The notes beneath the pieces were generated by a model that saw only the letters and a program-made list of their open reading frames with translations, was not told where the DNA came from and did no database searches. This document shows positions 45,754 through 59,195 of a stretch of 64,000 bases of DNA, piece after piece. The stretch spans positions 411,967 through 475,966 of the forward strand of contig SJOL01008668.1 in the NCBI GenBank assembly GCA_004794785.1. The letters run 5' to 3'. Within the stretch, counting starts at the first letter, position 1. The number at the start of each line of letters is the position of its first letter. The translations under genes were made by a program, and so were the position numbers. Origin of the DNA: Opisthorchis felineus (Eukaryota > Platyhelminthes > Trematoda > Opisthorchiida > Opisthorchiidae).

Positions 45754-46001
45754 TTAGGTTTCTCTTCGTCGTCGACCCTACTGCAGAGAAAACGGTCTTT
45801 GATTGGTCGACTATGGTTGTTCCGCCGCGAGAAGAAAATGTCTCACTCAGCAACGTTGACATTGATATAATGGAATACGGCCCTGTGATGGCCAAAATAC
45901 TTGAATCAGGTTGCATCAGAGGCCAAGCTGTTCAGGGGTTGTCAGTCCTCACCTATGAGCAAAATGATCAGGAATTGCCATATTTCGGGCCAAGACGATA
46001 A
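45754..46001 (+). other. Candidate terminal exon, unknown product
   Basis: TTACTTTTTGTCTTCCAAAG is a good acceptor-like sequence. The frame after it stays open for about 80 codons to the stop at 45999-46001. The protein segment is balanced in composition (VDPTAEKTVFDWSTMVVPP, later DIDIMEYGPVMAKILESG) and uses more G and C at third positions than the flanking AT-rich sequence. I do not recognise a domain. It may be the end of a gene whose other exons are far upstream, or a chance frame. Confidence 0.3.
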
Positions 46002-49000
46002 ACGACACGAAGGAAGTGAAGCAGTGGAAAGGTAAACTCATTGTGAGGCAGAAAGCACGTCATCTCATACAGTATATACTCTTGCACATCTAGGCCGAAG
46101 TCCAGTGTTAGGATACCGACGTGAGTAGTCAGTTATTTTTAACGACCCACTAAATAATGAGATGACCTTTGATAATGTGCCGATAGATACGTTAAATTAT
46201 CATCTAGGTATAGCACACATTATGTATTATTATTGTTACTAGAGCAAACACTTCATCATCATCAAACATACAACAGAAATGAATACAAAATAAGAAGAGC
46301 ATGACTGTGTTATAGTTACTGCATTGCTGTTTCATCATTTGTCCAATGGCATAAAATTGGGATTAATTTTTATCACTCAAGTATTGGCAATTGGTAGCCG
46401 ATAGACTATGGCGTGTTAAGAGAAAGTAGTGGAGAGAGGAATTTTCGCATTATTAGAAGACGCAATACAAATTAGTTTCTTAAGTAGCCAGTGCCCTTGA
46501 CATAAAGATATTTATTTATTATCAACTAAGTGTTTCTTTTGAATGTCCTCTAGATTCAGGGTATAGATTCATACAAGCACGATGCATCTCATATGAGATC
46601 CTCACTGTTTAGTTTACCTACAGTCATATTTTATCACAGCGTCATAGATAGATAATATCTGATAAATCCAATTTTCTGTTGACTTTGTTTATGGTTTGAC
46701 CGGGTGTCACCCACTATGCGATCCTCAAATTGCACAACGACACCACCGTTTGAGCTGCTGAGACGGCTGAAATTGCTCTGTTGCATTTAGAGTGGTAGTT
46801 TTCGATGTGGTAAGCAAACATGAATAGCACGCAAACATAGTTGAATTGAATGCGCACCAGTGAAAATGAAATCCTACTAAATACTTCAGGTTTCATGGTC
46901 GAAAAACTTCTGAAAACAGCAATATCGAATTTGCTTTTCGATTTCGATTTCATCCTGTAGTTGAAGCCAACCTATGGCTGAGGAGCCTAGAAGCACTGTA
47001 CAGTGATTTTTGTTCCTGTCAGATATCAGCAGAAGTGCGTTTTCAACAGCTGCACAGTGCTAGTAGGCTGTTCAGCATAGCTAAGCTTCTTACGCTTGCA
47101 AGGTGCAGTATACTGAAAATCTTCACTGGTTTTTTATCTAGAGAACGATGTTATAATTAGAAATCTGGACTTAACAAGGGAGCCACGAACAAAAATGACT
47201 CCATACCTTAACGATTTTGGTACTTCGGGAACTCTGTCATATGACACGTTCCTCACTCATTCATCGGAAGGGGAGATGTTTAAAGTGAACCTTTGCAATA
47301 ATTTAAAAATTTAAGGCGGTTGTTTAAACAACGGTAGAAGCTGTGGCTCTTGAGAAATCACCCTACTCTTGTAGTTTGGTATGGCAGAAATCTTGCTAAA
47401 TGTACGGTGTTTTCAGGCTTCTAAAACATTAGGTTGGATGTATTTTGCTTCATACGTATTAGAAACAAAATTTTATTGGAGTGATAATGCAATGACGGCA
47501 GACGGTCTATCGCCCAAACAAGCGGTTCCCTCTCCATACTCGTGAAGAATGATCCCCCATCAACTGAGACAACTTTTGTTGTGTCTCATAAAAAATACAG
47601 CTTATGCTGGATACTATCTTGAAGAGTCTCTCAGGTTTATGACAAGTATCATTGAGTGACTTTTGCTCGGAAATTCATCTATCAACAGGTAACGTTACCT
47701 AACAACCACGAAATATTTCTCGCCTTATTTCAGAGCTGGGAGATGACTCTATTGAAGATGAAGTGACGTCTAATGGTTAAGTGTAACCTTTGGCTCACAT
47801 GCCCGTTAGTCGACATAGCACCGGTCCTCGACATAGCACCACCTAACTTCAGTCAGTTTATTCTGATTTTGTTGCGTTTATTTCTCCGCATCACAAGCAC
47901 CGCCTGTCCGGACTAATGCATTACAGAAAACTTCACCATTCCAAACTGAAGTTTACCATTCCCCAGGATATTCAGCAGGGTAACGTCAGCCGTTGTTTTA
48001 TTTTTTTAATCTTTCAACAGTGATAAGACACGACCTCTGGCACGAATTCTTGACTTTGACGCGATCTACCGATGTTGTACATACGCTATTTTGCAAGTCT
48101 GTAGGAAATCCATTTGGCCATACAATGAAGTAACTAGAAGGCAGGCAAACCTTCGGCTTTTAAGCCGTTCATTTTCCTTATAGGGCACATTTGATAACAC
48201 AACACCAGGCACCCATTTAAGATGCCGGTAATTTGTGGGCCGTCATAATTTCAAGAGGTTCTCTTTAAACGTCTTCCTTAATTTGGTCGCAGCCAATGGT
48301 TCCGTCTCCTTTATAAAATATTAAGAATTTATGCAAACATCTAACTTATCAGCTCCGAATATCTTCTTTGAAATCAATGTTATGGAATTGCAAGATCCTG
48401 CTGGTTAAAATCTTGGCCTGCTAAGAGTTTCCATGTAAATTGTAGCGAGTGTCGTTGGTTTGAAAAAACATGACGTTGAGTAAACAGCAATGATTTTTGA
48501 GAGACAGAACCCAGAGACTCTTAGCACTCCTCATTTTTGCGTGGATGTGAAATTTAGAATAAAATGCTGTCTCCGCTAGGCTATTCAACTCCTGTAATTT
48601 CCGAAGTTTTGAACTGAGAAAAGATTACCAGGGGTAATTAGGAGAAGTTGTAACACTTAAATGCATAAAATCTGTCCTCGGACAACATAAGGATTTTAAT
48701 CGTGTATAAGAACGCCTAGTCGGGCGATAAATGCAGATAGGTGAGACTATAACATAGGCACTGCGTTACCCTCTTGAGATATGTTTGGTTCATGCTTCTC
48801 CGGACATAAATCCCATTAAACATCATGAAGACCAGTGAAAAGAGCCCAGGCTTTCACGAAACAGTAGTTTCCGAAATAACTAACTAAGAAATTGATTCTA
48901 ACCTTTTTTCACGTCGGTAGGTTTCGAAAGCTGTCTTGACACAATTTTTCAAACCATCAGACGAAAATTTTGATCTATCTTCATCAATGAATGTGTTCTG

Positions 49001-52000
49001 CGGAATTTGAGAGGCATGCATTGCCTGGAGTTCTGCGTTTTAAGTATAAACACATTGTGGCTTTCCTTTAAAGTTGTCTCAACTAATTACTCAATACATA
49101 TTGAGTAGTATTCCAGAGCTTTCCGACATGAAAAACAAAAGTCTAGATAATAGCATGTCAGAATGGAGCTTTTCAATCCCTAGAAGCAGAATAACTTGTC
49201 GCTTATTACGTGCGTCTAAAATATATTCAAAATGCCTTTTCAAGTTGCGAAATCTCGATTTTTCTGCCTCACAGACTAACAAACTTACTAAAAATATGCA
49301 AACTGCGTAATTACTTCATGCATAGATACCGTGTTTTTGTCCCACCTGGAGCAAAACAGAGTTGTTTGTATTGACGTCTGTGGGTGTTCTTCGACGGCAT
49401 TTCGAATGTTTGGCTACTATTTTGTTGTATGGGCGGGATATTTCTCATTTTTGGACGTACTGAGTCGTGCTGCAGATGAATGTCTTTACCAGCACTCGCA
49501 TTTTACATGTTCCACTAACAGCAGTCACCGCCCAAACCATTATCTTAAAGTGTCTCTTGAATTACTGTTTTTTGTCGCATGTGAATTCATCTGGACCACC
49601 TACAGTGATCTCATCTTACCATCAGTTATTGGCATAGTCTGTCGTCGGTGCCAAATCTCGGTCACAAATCTCATTGCTTCCTATTTGTGATTTGCTTGAA
49701 GCTGGGATACGTTGTTCATCTTCCTGTCCTTCAACTGGCATGAGTGTCATTTTGTTAGTCATGTTCTTAGTTATACAAATAGATGCACTGCGTTTTTTAC
49801 CTTGGATGTTGCATTCAGCAGTCGACGGAAGTTTTAACCTCCGACTTTTACCTAACACCACACCATCTATTCGAACCGCATCTAAAGGCATTAACAAGAA
49901 AATTATATTGAAATATTCTCCAGCTGTTCATTTCTTTTGTATCCACTTTTCCGTCTAAGCTCATCCCTACTTTGAATGATATCCTACCATAACTATTTTC
50001 GGCTATGTATCGCTGTCGGTATTGGCCGGCATTTACGTGAAGCAATTCAGTCCACCAAAATATATTTGTCAGTTTACTGTGCACCACTAGAACTCTGCTT
50101 TTTTGGAGTTCTACTTGAATGGTCCGAGAAATCTGCCCGGCTTTATTATAATTTCACACATCACACATGCTTCAAATAGCTGTTCATGATTGCTGTTCAA
50201 GTTACCAAAATGAGTTTGTGCATCGCGTATATTCGAAATCGGAAGAAGCTGTATTGAAAAGTATATCAGACACAATGAGGAAGGAGAAAGCTGATTTTTT
50301 AAACAATTTGCTTAGGTTGTAAAATCAGAAAACTGCTGCACCTAAACCACAACCTACCCCAACTGAGCATAAACGAAATTTCATATATCTGTTGTTGCTA
50401 CTTCAACAACTGAAAGTTACATTTCTAGCTTCATTTTTGAAAGGGTTCGGATATGCTAGGAAATATGACAACGAACGTTTTACAGGTAAGCTTGTGTTGT
50501 GAGGTTACTAGTTCCCACAAAGCGTAAACTGCAGTGAAAAGGGCAGTTGTTGCTAAATGGACAAAACAATCCACAGGCTTGTATAGTAGCAGTTGCCTGA
50601 AACGTACAATTTTTTACCATTTCAACACTAGCAGGTAATAAATAAGTAGGTTATACCAATTGATTTCCGGAAAATTAAAACCCGGTTTTTATATTCATCG
50701 CCAAAACCTCTAGCGGGTGATAATTGCTTTGCATGACATGATCTAACAAAATGGGCGTAGCGGCCTAAATGAATGGAGAAAAACAAATTAGCTGCCGATC
50801 GACAGGTACACTTAAAGTTATTTTTTGGGATGTATGGGAAAGCGGCGACAAAGTGTAAATCCGGAAAGTTCGTGTTGAGTCAATAGAAGATATCATGGTG
50901 GCTAAATAGGATTTTTGTAATGAGCGAAATTATATTGATCAATGTTTCGGTCAATTCGGGGGTCTTCACTTGAAGCAAAGCTACCAAAGTCGCCTGGAAA
51001 ACAGAACGAGTTCCACTCTGTGTAGGTGATCTAATTCGTCAAGTGCATGTTCAGAAGTGTGTCTGTGATGAGGCTCAGGAGGCTACGTCTGCATATTGTT
51101 GCATTTTCCTGACCTTCCTTCCGCCATCAGCAAAGGAATCGAAAGATTCCTTCCAGCGATCGAGTTATTCCAATCTATTCCACAATAAGACATTTCATTA
51201 CACTGATCTTATAAGTGTACCACGCTCTACTGACGGTGAAAAATATTCAGGCATCTTGAAGAACGATCAAAATAGGGAAGGTAGGTGTCGTCAGACACTG
51301 TACGCTAATGCATCCGTCCTGCAGCTCATGCAGGTGTATAGACCACTCAGTTAGCCCAATGAATGTACACGTGCGACTTCAGAACAATCAGTAAGGCAAA
51401 ATAGTTTACAGTCGAGAAGAAACGCTCGCCTGTTTATCAAGTGCCTTTGGCGCTCTCAATCTATTATCGTCGTACCCGTTTCGAGCTGGATGGCGGCTTT
51501 TTAAAACGAGTCCTTGCCGTGTACAATATTCACCACTAAATATACATGAGCTTGTAACCATAGTGGAATGGATGTACGTTTTTACGTTCAACATGGGAAC
51601 ACGTGTCTGGTTGGCGATATCATTTGACCAGTTCATTGAAGGCATTTTGCAATTCTGTTTTGTGTGCACTATCAAATCGCGAGCAGCAAATCACATCAGA
51701 ACACGATCGTTCTATACATCAATTGGTTGCTTCAAGTCATATTATCGCACGACTTCCTGTTATGCCATCTGACTGTACCTTCTCTCTGGTGGTCATACCG
51801 ATAAACAGAAGATACAACCAAAGCCCAAAGTGCCACGATCCCTTCTGCTGAGAAAGATCACAGTAACCCATCATCCTCTGGGTGATGGTGTGAGCTGCAA
51901 CCAGATTTTTACTCACCTAGGCTGGGTCTGCCGCATCAGTCAATCAACGGAGGCCGAGTATCTATCTGGTGCACTATCAACGTCTGAAAAATTTTGTTTC

Positions 52001-53099
52001 TCAGGCATCTGTTTCCTGCAGTGATTTTAGCCGTTGAAGCACTATCTATAACGGGTGCACTCAAAATCTACTTGATGTTTACAGCAGCAAATCAAACCAC
52101 TGGACAAGGGTTTTCAAACTAGTTGCTGTGGATGGTTGCATTTTGATCGCTTTGGCATCCAGTAGCGAATTGTTAGTAAATGTCAGATTACAGTTAGCCA
52201 GGTGAGATAGCAAATGCGTAGTAACCCGTGTTGGAAAAACCGTTTGTAAGGTGTAATGAAGAAGCTTCAGTGTTCTTAGTGGCTCGTAATTCTATAATGC
52301 AAACGAACTTACTGATCACACGCATAGCGAAAATCACCCAGAAAAGTGAACCCGTGCCTGTTACTCTATTAGTTAAGTCTCCTACGTTGGTTGCAAACGT
52401 TTCGTCACTAATCGGAAGGATATTATTTTGGTTCTATGGTATGAACGCAACTTCGGCATCTCAACTGCTCTTGTATGGGCCTGGGTAACCTGGACGTATA
52501 TAAGCCCTCATGCGTCCCTCGAGGGGCACGGCAACTAGGTACTGAACTGTTACTGTCGTTTATTTTTGAAGAGCATGATCAAAACACAAAAATGCGAGCT
52601 ATAGCTGCGGAAGGTTGCACACGGAAGCATTTAAAAAGGGCAAAACTTTCCATTCCAAGGAGCGCCACAAACAGTTTTCCGTCAGTCAAAATTATCTCCA
52701 ACACTTGCATAAATGTTTGGCAAGGAATAACATACGTGGAGACCACATGAACTGAAGAAAGAACACTTAATGCTCAGTGCTCTTCAAGGAGCGGTAGGCG
52801 CTAGCACATTGAAAACTTGCACATAGTATACATTACACTGGGTCAAATGTGAAATTTATTAGCGAAATAGAGTACTCGTGCTCCATGTGTCACAAATGTT
52901 CAGTGCAAAGAGCCCAAACTGATGAGCAAGCGCACGTCACTGACTGTGACTTTAGGAAGCCCCATTACAGTGACATTCTTGACGGGTTGAAGGAAGCAGT
53001 TACTTCGATATGAAATGATCATTGGTTCGTGAACCAAAAAGTCAACATCACTATCAACGACAGATACGGCTGAAATGGTAGAGCGGCAGCAATCGTCAG
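46002..53099. other. Long non-coding stretch
   Basis: About 7.1 kb, AT-rich, with no recognised gene or RNA. The 119-codon frame at 49331-49690 (+) is rich in Phe, Tyr and Leu and shows no known family. A 36-bp stretch at 52482-52517 matches 6801-6836. Confidence 0.35.
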
Positions 53100-54240
53100 T
53101 GCCACATTTCTGCTTTGTTTCGTTCTACACTAGCAATCCGAGTTCATCAGGAACCACCCTGGGGTCTTCTGAAAAGCGGTTAAATCAGGCTTGATAAATG
53201 ACATCGGAATTGTGCTCCAGAACCCCTCCAGGACAATATATCCAAAATGATGAAGAGGTTTCTCGAATTCCCATGCAACCCGATTATGACAGGCACTTTG
53301 AGCATCGGGCGTGATCCAGCAGGGCCGCAGTACATGCACCAAACACCCTGGTTAACCACAATTTCCACTACCGCTTCCTCCATGACCACACCGGGCGTTT
53401 CTAGCTCTCGTCCTTAGCAGGATGCACCAAAGTTGGATACCGCGGATAAATACCTGAAGAAGTATGCATTTTAGAAAGTCATCGGTTCAAAAGAGTTGAG
53501 GCGACCGACTCCCGCAAACGACGACTGTTGATGCTGTTATGCGGACTATCGACACAGACAAATACTATTTCTTCCTCTATTCTTTATCATGCATTTCCCT
53601 TGGATCTGGATCTGAAGGTTGAAGTCCAGAACAACCTTGCCAAATGCAGAACCATTAACCACAATGCTACTACCTACCACAGTGGGTAGGTAGTAGCATT
53701 TCTAAACATGCTTTCCGCTTTGCCAGAGAGTGCGTCAATCTTAGTATTAGGAGGTTGTCTGTGATCTCCTTTGGTTAAGCCGCCTTGAACAAGACATGCT
53801 TCACCTCTTCGTACGCTTCCGGTGGTTGCAGACCCCTTTCCATTTGAATGTAAAAGGTACGCCCAAGTGAGTCACGATATCCGTCCGACCCAAAGTTCCT
53901 CGGCAAAGCAAAAAAGATTCGGCTGAAACCGCGATTGATCGGTGTTGTCTGTCCCCTCAGATCGCCATTTCTTGCATCTTTTTATTATTGCTAGTCAAAA
54001 TGGCTTTTCAAACTTAACCTTAACCTGACTTCCCGCTCACCGGAACCAGTCGTCTGCGAAGGCAAAAGTGTACACTAACGTGCTATGGTACTGGTATCCC
54101 AGCCGCGTCGTCGACAATACATGATTCTCATCCATCGCCATGTTGAACAATATTAAGCACAGTGGATTGCACTGTCTGACGTTTCTGAGGCAGTGAACCT
54201 CTGAATGGAAGAAACTGCTACAGCACTGTCACGTGTGTGT
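53100..54240 (-). mobile_element. Decayed R2-like non-LTR element with C-terminal endonuclease
   Basis: Reading down on the - strand: VRQCNPLCLILFNMAMDE and YTFAFADDWF (54180-54040), an RT palm with the F-A-D-D box usual in R2-type elements; then VTHLGVPFTFK (about 53885-53855) from the thumb; then a region with paired Cys and His (53342-53290); then IPMSFIKPDLTAF (about 53205-53165), which looks like the K-P-D-L core of the restriction-like endonuclease. RT followed by a zinc knuckle and a PD-(D/E)XK nuclease is the R2/R4 layout. The Asp of the following D-V-T motif is lost. Frames change several times, so it is dead; the N-terminal part is not recognisable. Confidence 0.6.
53663..53700. repeat. 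Perfect 16-bp hairpin
   Basis: AATGCTACTACCTACC (53663-53678) is exactly complementary in reverse to GGTAGGTAGTAGCATT (53685-53700), with a 6-base loop. It lies inside the decayed R2-like element and is more perfect than the surrounding decayed sequence would suggest. Confidence 0.8.
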
Positions 54241-57200
54241 GCGATGTACCGAACTTATGGTGATGACTCAGGCTAACCTTCGTCGGTAACAGGTGCGAGC
54301 CATCAGCGCAGTCCAATTTGGCACCCACTTTCGTGCCAACGCTTTCATGAACGTGAGCCAAACGTTGGTTCCTAAGCCCGCTTTCGATTTGCAACAGTTC
54401 CCACCCTCCTTACACGTGGGTCCCACAAGTCTCTTCTGTGAGCCGGTTAGAACTGATGCAGAGCGCCAACTTAATCGTGCTGTCCATTGTCAAGAATAAA
54501 CAGTACGCTGAAACCAAACGGGGTGGTTGGACCCGTCTGAAGTTGCTTAGCGCATCAAGGAGGACGTTTCGGTCACAGTTTGAATCACAAGAGGATGATT
54601 CGGCAAGCTGGCTACTACTAGTACTGGTGTAACGGTGGGTACTACTGATGAGGCATGCGAGTAGTATGTGTGTTCTCGTAACTTCGTCTTGATCTAATGG
54701 AAGGTGGGATTTATTACGGAATTTGTGGAACTACTTTGCAGTTTTTGCTTGCAATTGTGCGATAGTCAATGAATATCCAGGAGAGTTCAAGAAGACGCGT
54801 TCGAGAAAAAACAACATGTAAATGAGAGTTTAACCTTCCTGTCCAATAGCCTGTAACCCTTTTAGTTGGCGTTTTCTAATAAACAACTCCGCAGTGAAGG
54901 GTTTCCCTCCTTACACTGGTAGTAGAAGTAGTATATTAGGGTTACTTTGGATTGTAAGCTTCCGTCGGAAGGAAACGCAATGGCGGCAAATCATGACTCG
55001 TAACTACGGTCATATAATTTTGTTACCACGGTAGTTAACGGGGAACATTTCGTCCAGCACATATATTTCCATTGAGTTAAAGTGCCTTTGCGTGGTAAGC
55101 AGAGAGCCATTGAATGGGACTGACTCCACTGGTTGCTTGTCACATACTTTTTGGTTAACGCCATGTCATATTCAGCATCCGTTACATGCATTAGTTGTTT
55201 GGAAACAGCAGGTTATGTTGGTTTCTCCTATTTAATCAAATCCTGCAGGAAAAAGGTTACAAAATTTAGCACACTCGCAGTTAAGGATATTGTTGTGAAC
55301 CCAGTCTCGCACACCAATATGTATCTTAAGGGTTCAGGAAAAGCGTATCCATGTTTCCCTAATTTGTGAACACCGTAAATATGTAACCAGGTATGTTGAT
55401 TATTAAAGGCATGGAAATCGTCTGCTTAAACACAGATGTTTTCCACCCATCAAGCGAAAACATCTACGGTAGGGTCATTTTACGAAACACTAGCCTTCTT
55501 CGAATGGACAGCCCCCTCACTCAAATGGCACTCATTTTCGGAAACACAAAAACAACTCCGGAGATTTTTACTTGGTTTAGAGCATGCGTCAGAATGTTTT
55601 GCATCTGGATACAAACGAATTTCCTAAAGTGCCCTTATTTTTTTACCATCTTCAAGGAGAACCCAATAATTACCAAGCTGTAAGATTGGATCTCTTGCGA
55701 AAGATAATTATATAGCGGCAGCAGTCTAATCCACTTCCTTGGACAGGCAAATTTGCAGTTATAATTATCACTTGTAAAGGCTCCGGTGATCTCCTGTCCG
55801 GGGATCGGCCAAATCGGTTATATCACCAAAGCAACTAGAGTTGCACACTGGTTTGCAAATTATCTTGATGTTGACTGCAAAGTCAACTGAATATCACCTG
55901 AGTATCCCATTAATCGTAATTTTTCCCCGGACATATCACCCAGAGTCCATCCCAATTTTAAATTGGAATAGGAATCAAGGTAACCAATCAAGAGTAACCG
56001 ACTGTGGATCAACAGAGTTCTTAAAAGCGTATCGGCAGTGTTCAGTCAACCGTGGTGCAGCTGGAGTGAACTTTTCGACTAACCAGGATTTTCATGTAGG
56101 TTCCTGTTTTCTCCAGTCAAAATTTCCTAAGATAAGGTACTTTCAATCCGATTTATCGGAGTTCAAGGGAAAAGGCCTTAGTGGGCAGCTTAAAACTGTT
56201 TCGATACTCATAAGCAATTTGTCAAACTGAAACTGGTAATCAGCCAGAGAATGTCTGTGGATGGTCAGTAACCAGCTTAACCGACTTATATGCAAGGTCA
56301 AAGCGACGCAGTTTAGTCAAAATTTTCAACAAACGCTGATGTGATGCCTCACTTGAGAAAAACAGTGAAACCGATCGTGGTGGCAACTTTCACCGACGCT
56401 ACTTGCATTCTACACTATAGGTTAATTATGTGCCCTGGATACGGATGTAATTTCATACATGTCCGCAAATACTAAAATGCTATACAATTTTGAGGGGCTA
56501 TTAAATCCAAGGTCGAATCGAGCGAGTGAAAATTTTAGCAGTTGGCTAATTATGGAAATTCCTGACGGGTCTAATAAAATAAGATGATAATGCAGTTACA
56601 AGAGTTGGATCTCTGACAGTAACTTTTTAGAGCAAACGTGGTTCGGTTCGCTTGCCGCCCGACCCACTTGCGTCGAATGAGGTTGGCTAAAGTTTCTGCA
56701 CCCATTTGGTTAGTAACAGTAATTGGTATGCCGCTGGGAGCGGATATCAACGACGGCAGCTATGTTAGCACTACCAGAGATATTCAACTATTACTATGGG
56801 ACGGAATTGGCTGGCGACTCTCTGACTGCTGAATGAAGTCTGGTTTGCTGTTGATCGCAACGAGTTAGAGTGATGACTGCTTGGTTAAGGCAGAGGGTGT
56901 CGGCTCATTTTGAACAAGGATTCCACTGGTGAGAAAAGGTTGAAGTGTGCTCTTATTGACATTTTGGATGTCAGCCGGAGTGAAGTGATGATTATTAACC
57001 ATTCACTACAGGTTCACAGCTTTCCAACTAGCTCTAAGCCAGTTGGACTGGCTTTGACATTTTTCAGTATAAGTCGTAGATTGTTTCCAATGATAAGCAG
57101 AACGGACAATATGACGACGATTTCACATCTAGTAACATTTCTCGAAGTTCACCTCAGGGTGCACCATTTTTATAGTATGGATGAGATGCCAACGCAACCG

Positions 57201-58547
57201 TTTCTTCAAAAAATCTCTGTCACAATGAGCGGTTTATCACTGATGTGGCTAGTCATGAGTAACCCGTGAGTTTAACTCACTTATCAGTTATGATTCACCA
57301 AACACATCTAATCCATCGATATTAACTTTCATGAAGTACTTCATATTACGTGTTAAAAATGTAACGTAAACACTTTAAACTCGGCTTGACAAGTTCTCAT
57401 TTTCAATGTCATTCCCCGTTCTTCAAGTTTAGGTAAAAGCCTATCAAACGCGTTAAAATTAGGAATGTCGTTACTGCAATAATCCGCCAGTTTGTTAAAT
57501 TTCAAGGTAGTTTAATGCTACTGAGAAGCCGCTGGCTGGATTTGTTTGCAACCTTAAAATGTAAGAGACTCTGATATGTGACAGTTTTAGCGCTTCCCTG
57601 TTAATGTCCCTGTGCGTTGACAGAGTTGGTTGGGTGAGGAAAAAAACAGCGATCCTGCTACCAGCCGAGGAAAGAAAGACCTCCGTAAAATAGAGGTAGT
57701 GCTGTTCCAAGGACGCCTTACGTTTACCCACCTGACAACTTCTGGTGACCGCGGGACAACAAACCTCAAGAAATGACAGTAGAGTCCCCTCAGGTTTACA
57801 AATTTCTCGAAGAGCAAAGTTATGCATGCTGAGGAACAAACCAATTGCTATTTGCTTAGGGAAATTTATCGCAGCTGAAGTGATCCAGAGTGGCGGGCTG
57901 CCAATTCAATCATCGCGGACAGGCGATAAAAACAGACATCTTGTCGACAAATAATGGTGTTGCCATGGTGTATATCCTGTGCATACAAATAATGTACTGG
58001 GTATCTTACCACTTTAAGCTGTCGATCCAACGGCAATCAGGAGATAACTAAAGATCATGTGCTTGCTAGACCCAAAGCATGATAACTGCACGATCTTGTG
58101 CAAGTTCAGGTGTTGGCCCACATAGGCCAGTTGCTAAAACCATCTGACAGTCCGGCTAAAGTTAATGATTTTGTTGTACACTTTTCGTCACTAATCGAGG
58201 TAAAATGAGCGTGTGTTCATTCTGTGGTGAGGATTATCCCGGATGGTCTCTGCAAAATCGGTGCGGAAATAATTAAATCAGTAACACCTAACCACTGGGT
58301 TCTCAGGATGCATGACAAAGAAAGAAGAAAGACGAAATAAGAATACTCTCTGAAAAGTTAAAAATACTTATTCATTAATTTCTGAATCGAATGTTAAATG
58401 ACTTAAAGCTGAATATTATTTTGTGACGCATTTATTAGTTGTTGCAAGGTCTACCACATCTAGGGTATGGAAGACAGGATGATTTTCTTGACCCATTCCT
58501 ATAATCAAATGTGAATTAGTCAAGTTACTTGTAACGATGAGTGGAAT
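54241..58547. other. No gene recognised
   Basis: The first 400 bp may be further 5' sequence of the R2-like element. Beyond that, frames of 90-130 codons (55841-56230, 56910-57269 on +; 57495-57839 on -) overlap others and have no known motif. Confidence 0.3.
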
Positions 58548-59195
58548 GTGGTAAACTTTCTTAACGGAAAATGTTCAGGTTTCATGATCGGAATGACGCT
58601 CGAAAGGCTAAACCAAACTGGATCTGTCGAACATCCTCTGGAGGTCGTGGAGAATTTTGTGCACCTCGGTGGCTATATTAGCGGATTTGTAGCGAAGTTA
58701 TCAGGTTGTATGTTGCGTACTTCACTCACGGAGAATGTGATCCACTGTCAACTGCAGCGGATCGGACATGTGATAGGCATGCTAAAACATCGTCTAAAGA
58801 GAAGCTTATCGTTCTCGAAACCTACTTCAGAATGGAGAGGATCGCAAGGTCGACAATATTTGATTTCACCGAAGGATATGAAAAGGAATACGAAGAGTTC
58901 GGGTATTGTCGGTGCAGTTCGACTTCCAGGATGTTATCCTGGTAATCTGCCCTGCGCTTGGCTTGGGTCGTCTTAAGAAATGATAGCTGATCGACCTCAG
59001 TGGCGTTAGTTCTGACGGTTGTTGTCCATGTCCATGTTGTCTGACTGAGCGTATGTCCAAAAGGTGCTAGTACTAGGTCCCCCTCTCAACCTCTCTTATC
59101 TTCATTTTGAACAGACCAAATTTGTGACTTTACAGCAGTGAGGTATGAGCGTCAACACTGATACTGCTGTCTTCGAAGAAGATAACGATGATGAC
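58548..59195 (+). pseudogene. Non-LTR retrotransposon 3' end (thumb, C-terminus, tail)
   Basis: The frame 58548-58976 shows HPLEVVENFVHLGGYIS (normally FVYLGS.IS), then RIGHVIGMLKHRLKR, SEWRGSQGRQYL and GAVRLPGCYPG, matching in order the C-terminal part of the copy at 11.5-12.4 kb. The thumb between the first two blocks is shortened. Sequence after the stop continues the family's 3' end and closes with a GATAACGATGATGAC tail (59181-59194). The 5' part is absent, as is usual for 5'-truncated insertions. The tail context resembles that at 250-298. Confidence 0.75.

Noticed and set aside
49331..49690. 119-codon open frame as a membrane protein gene
   Set aside because: Hydrophobic composition follows from T-rich DNA; no motif, splice context or conserved pattern.
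53663..53700. let-7-like microRNA precursor
   Set aside because: GGTAGGTAGTAGCATT only vaguely recalls the let-7 seed region, the arms are too short for a precursor, and it lies in a decayed element.
54640..54665. Hammerhead core (CTGATGAGGCATGCG)
   Set aside because: No GAAA follows at the right distance.
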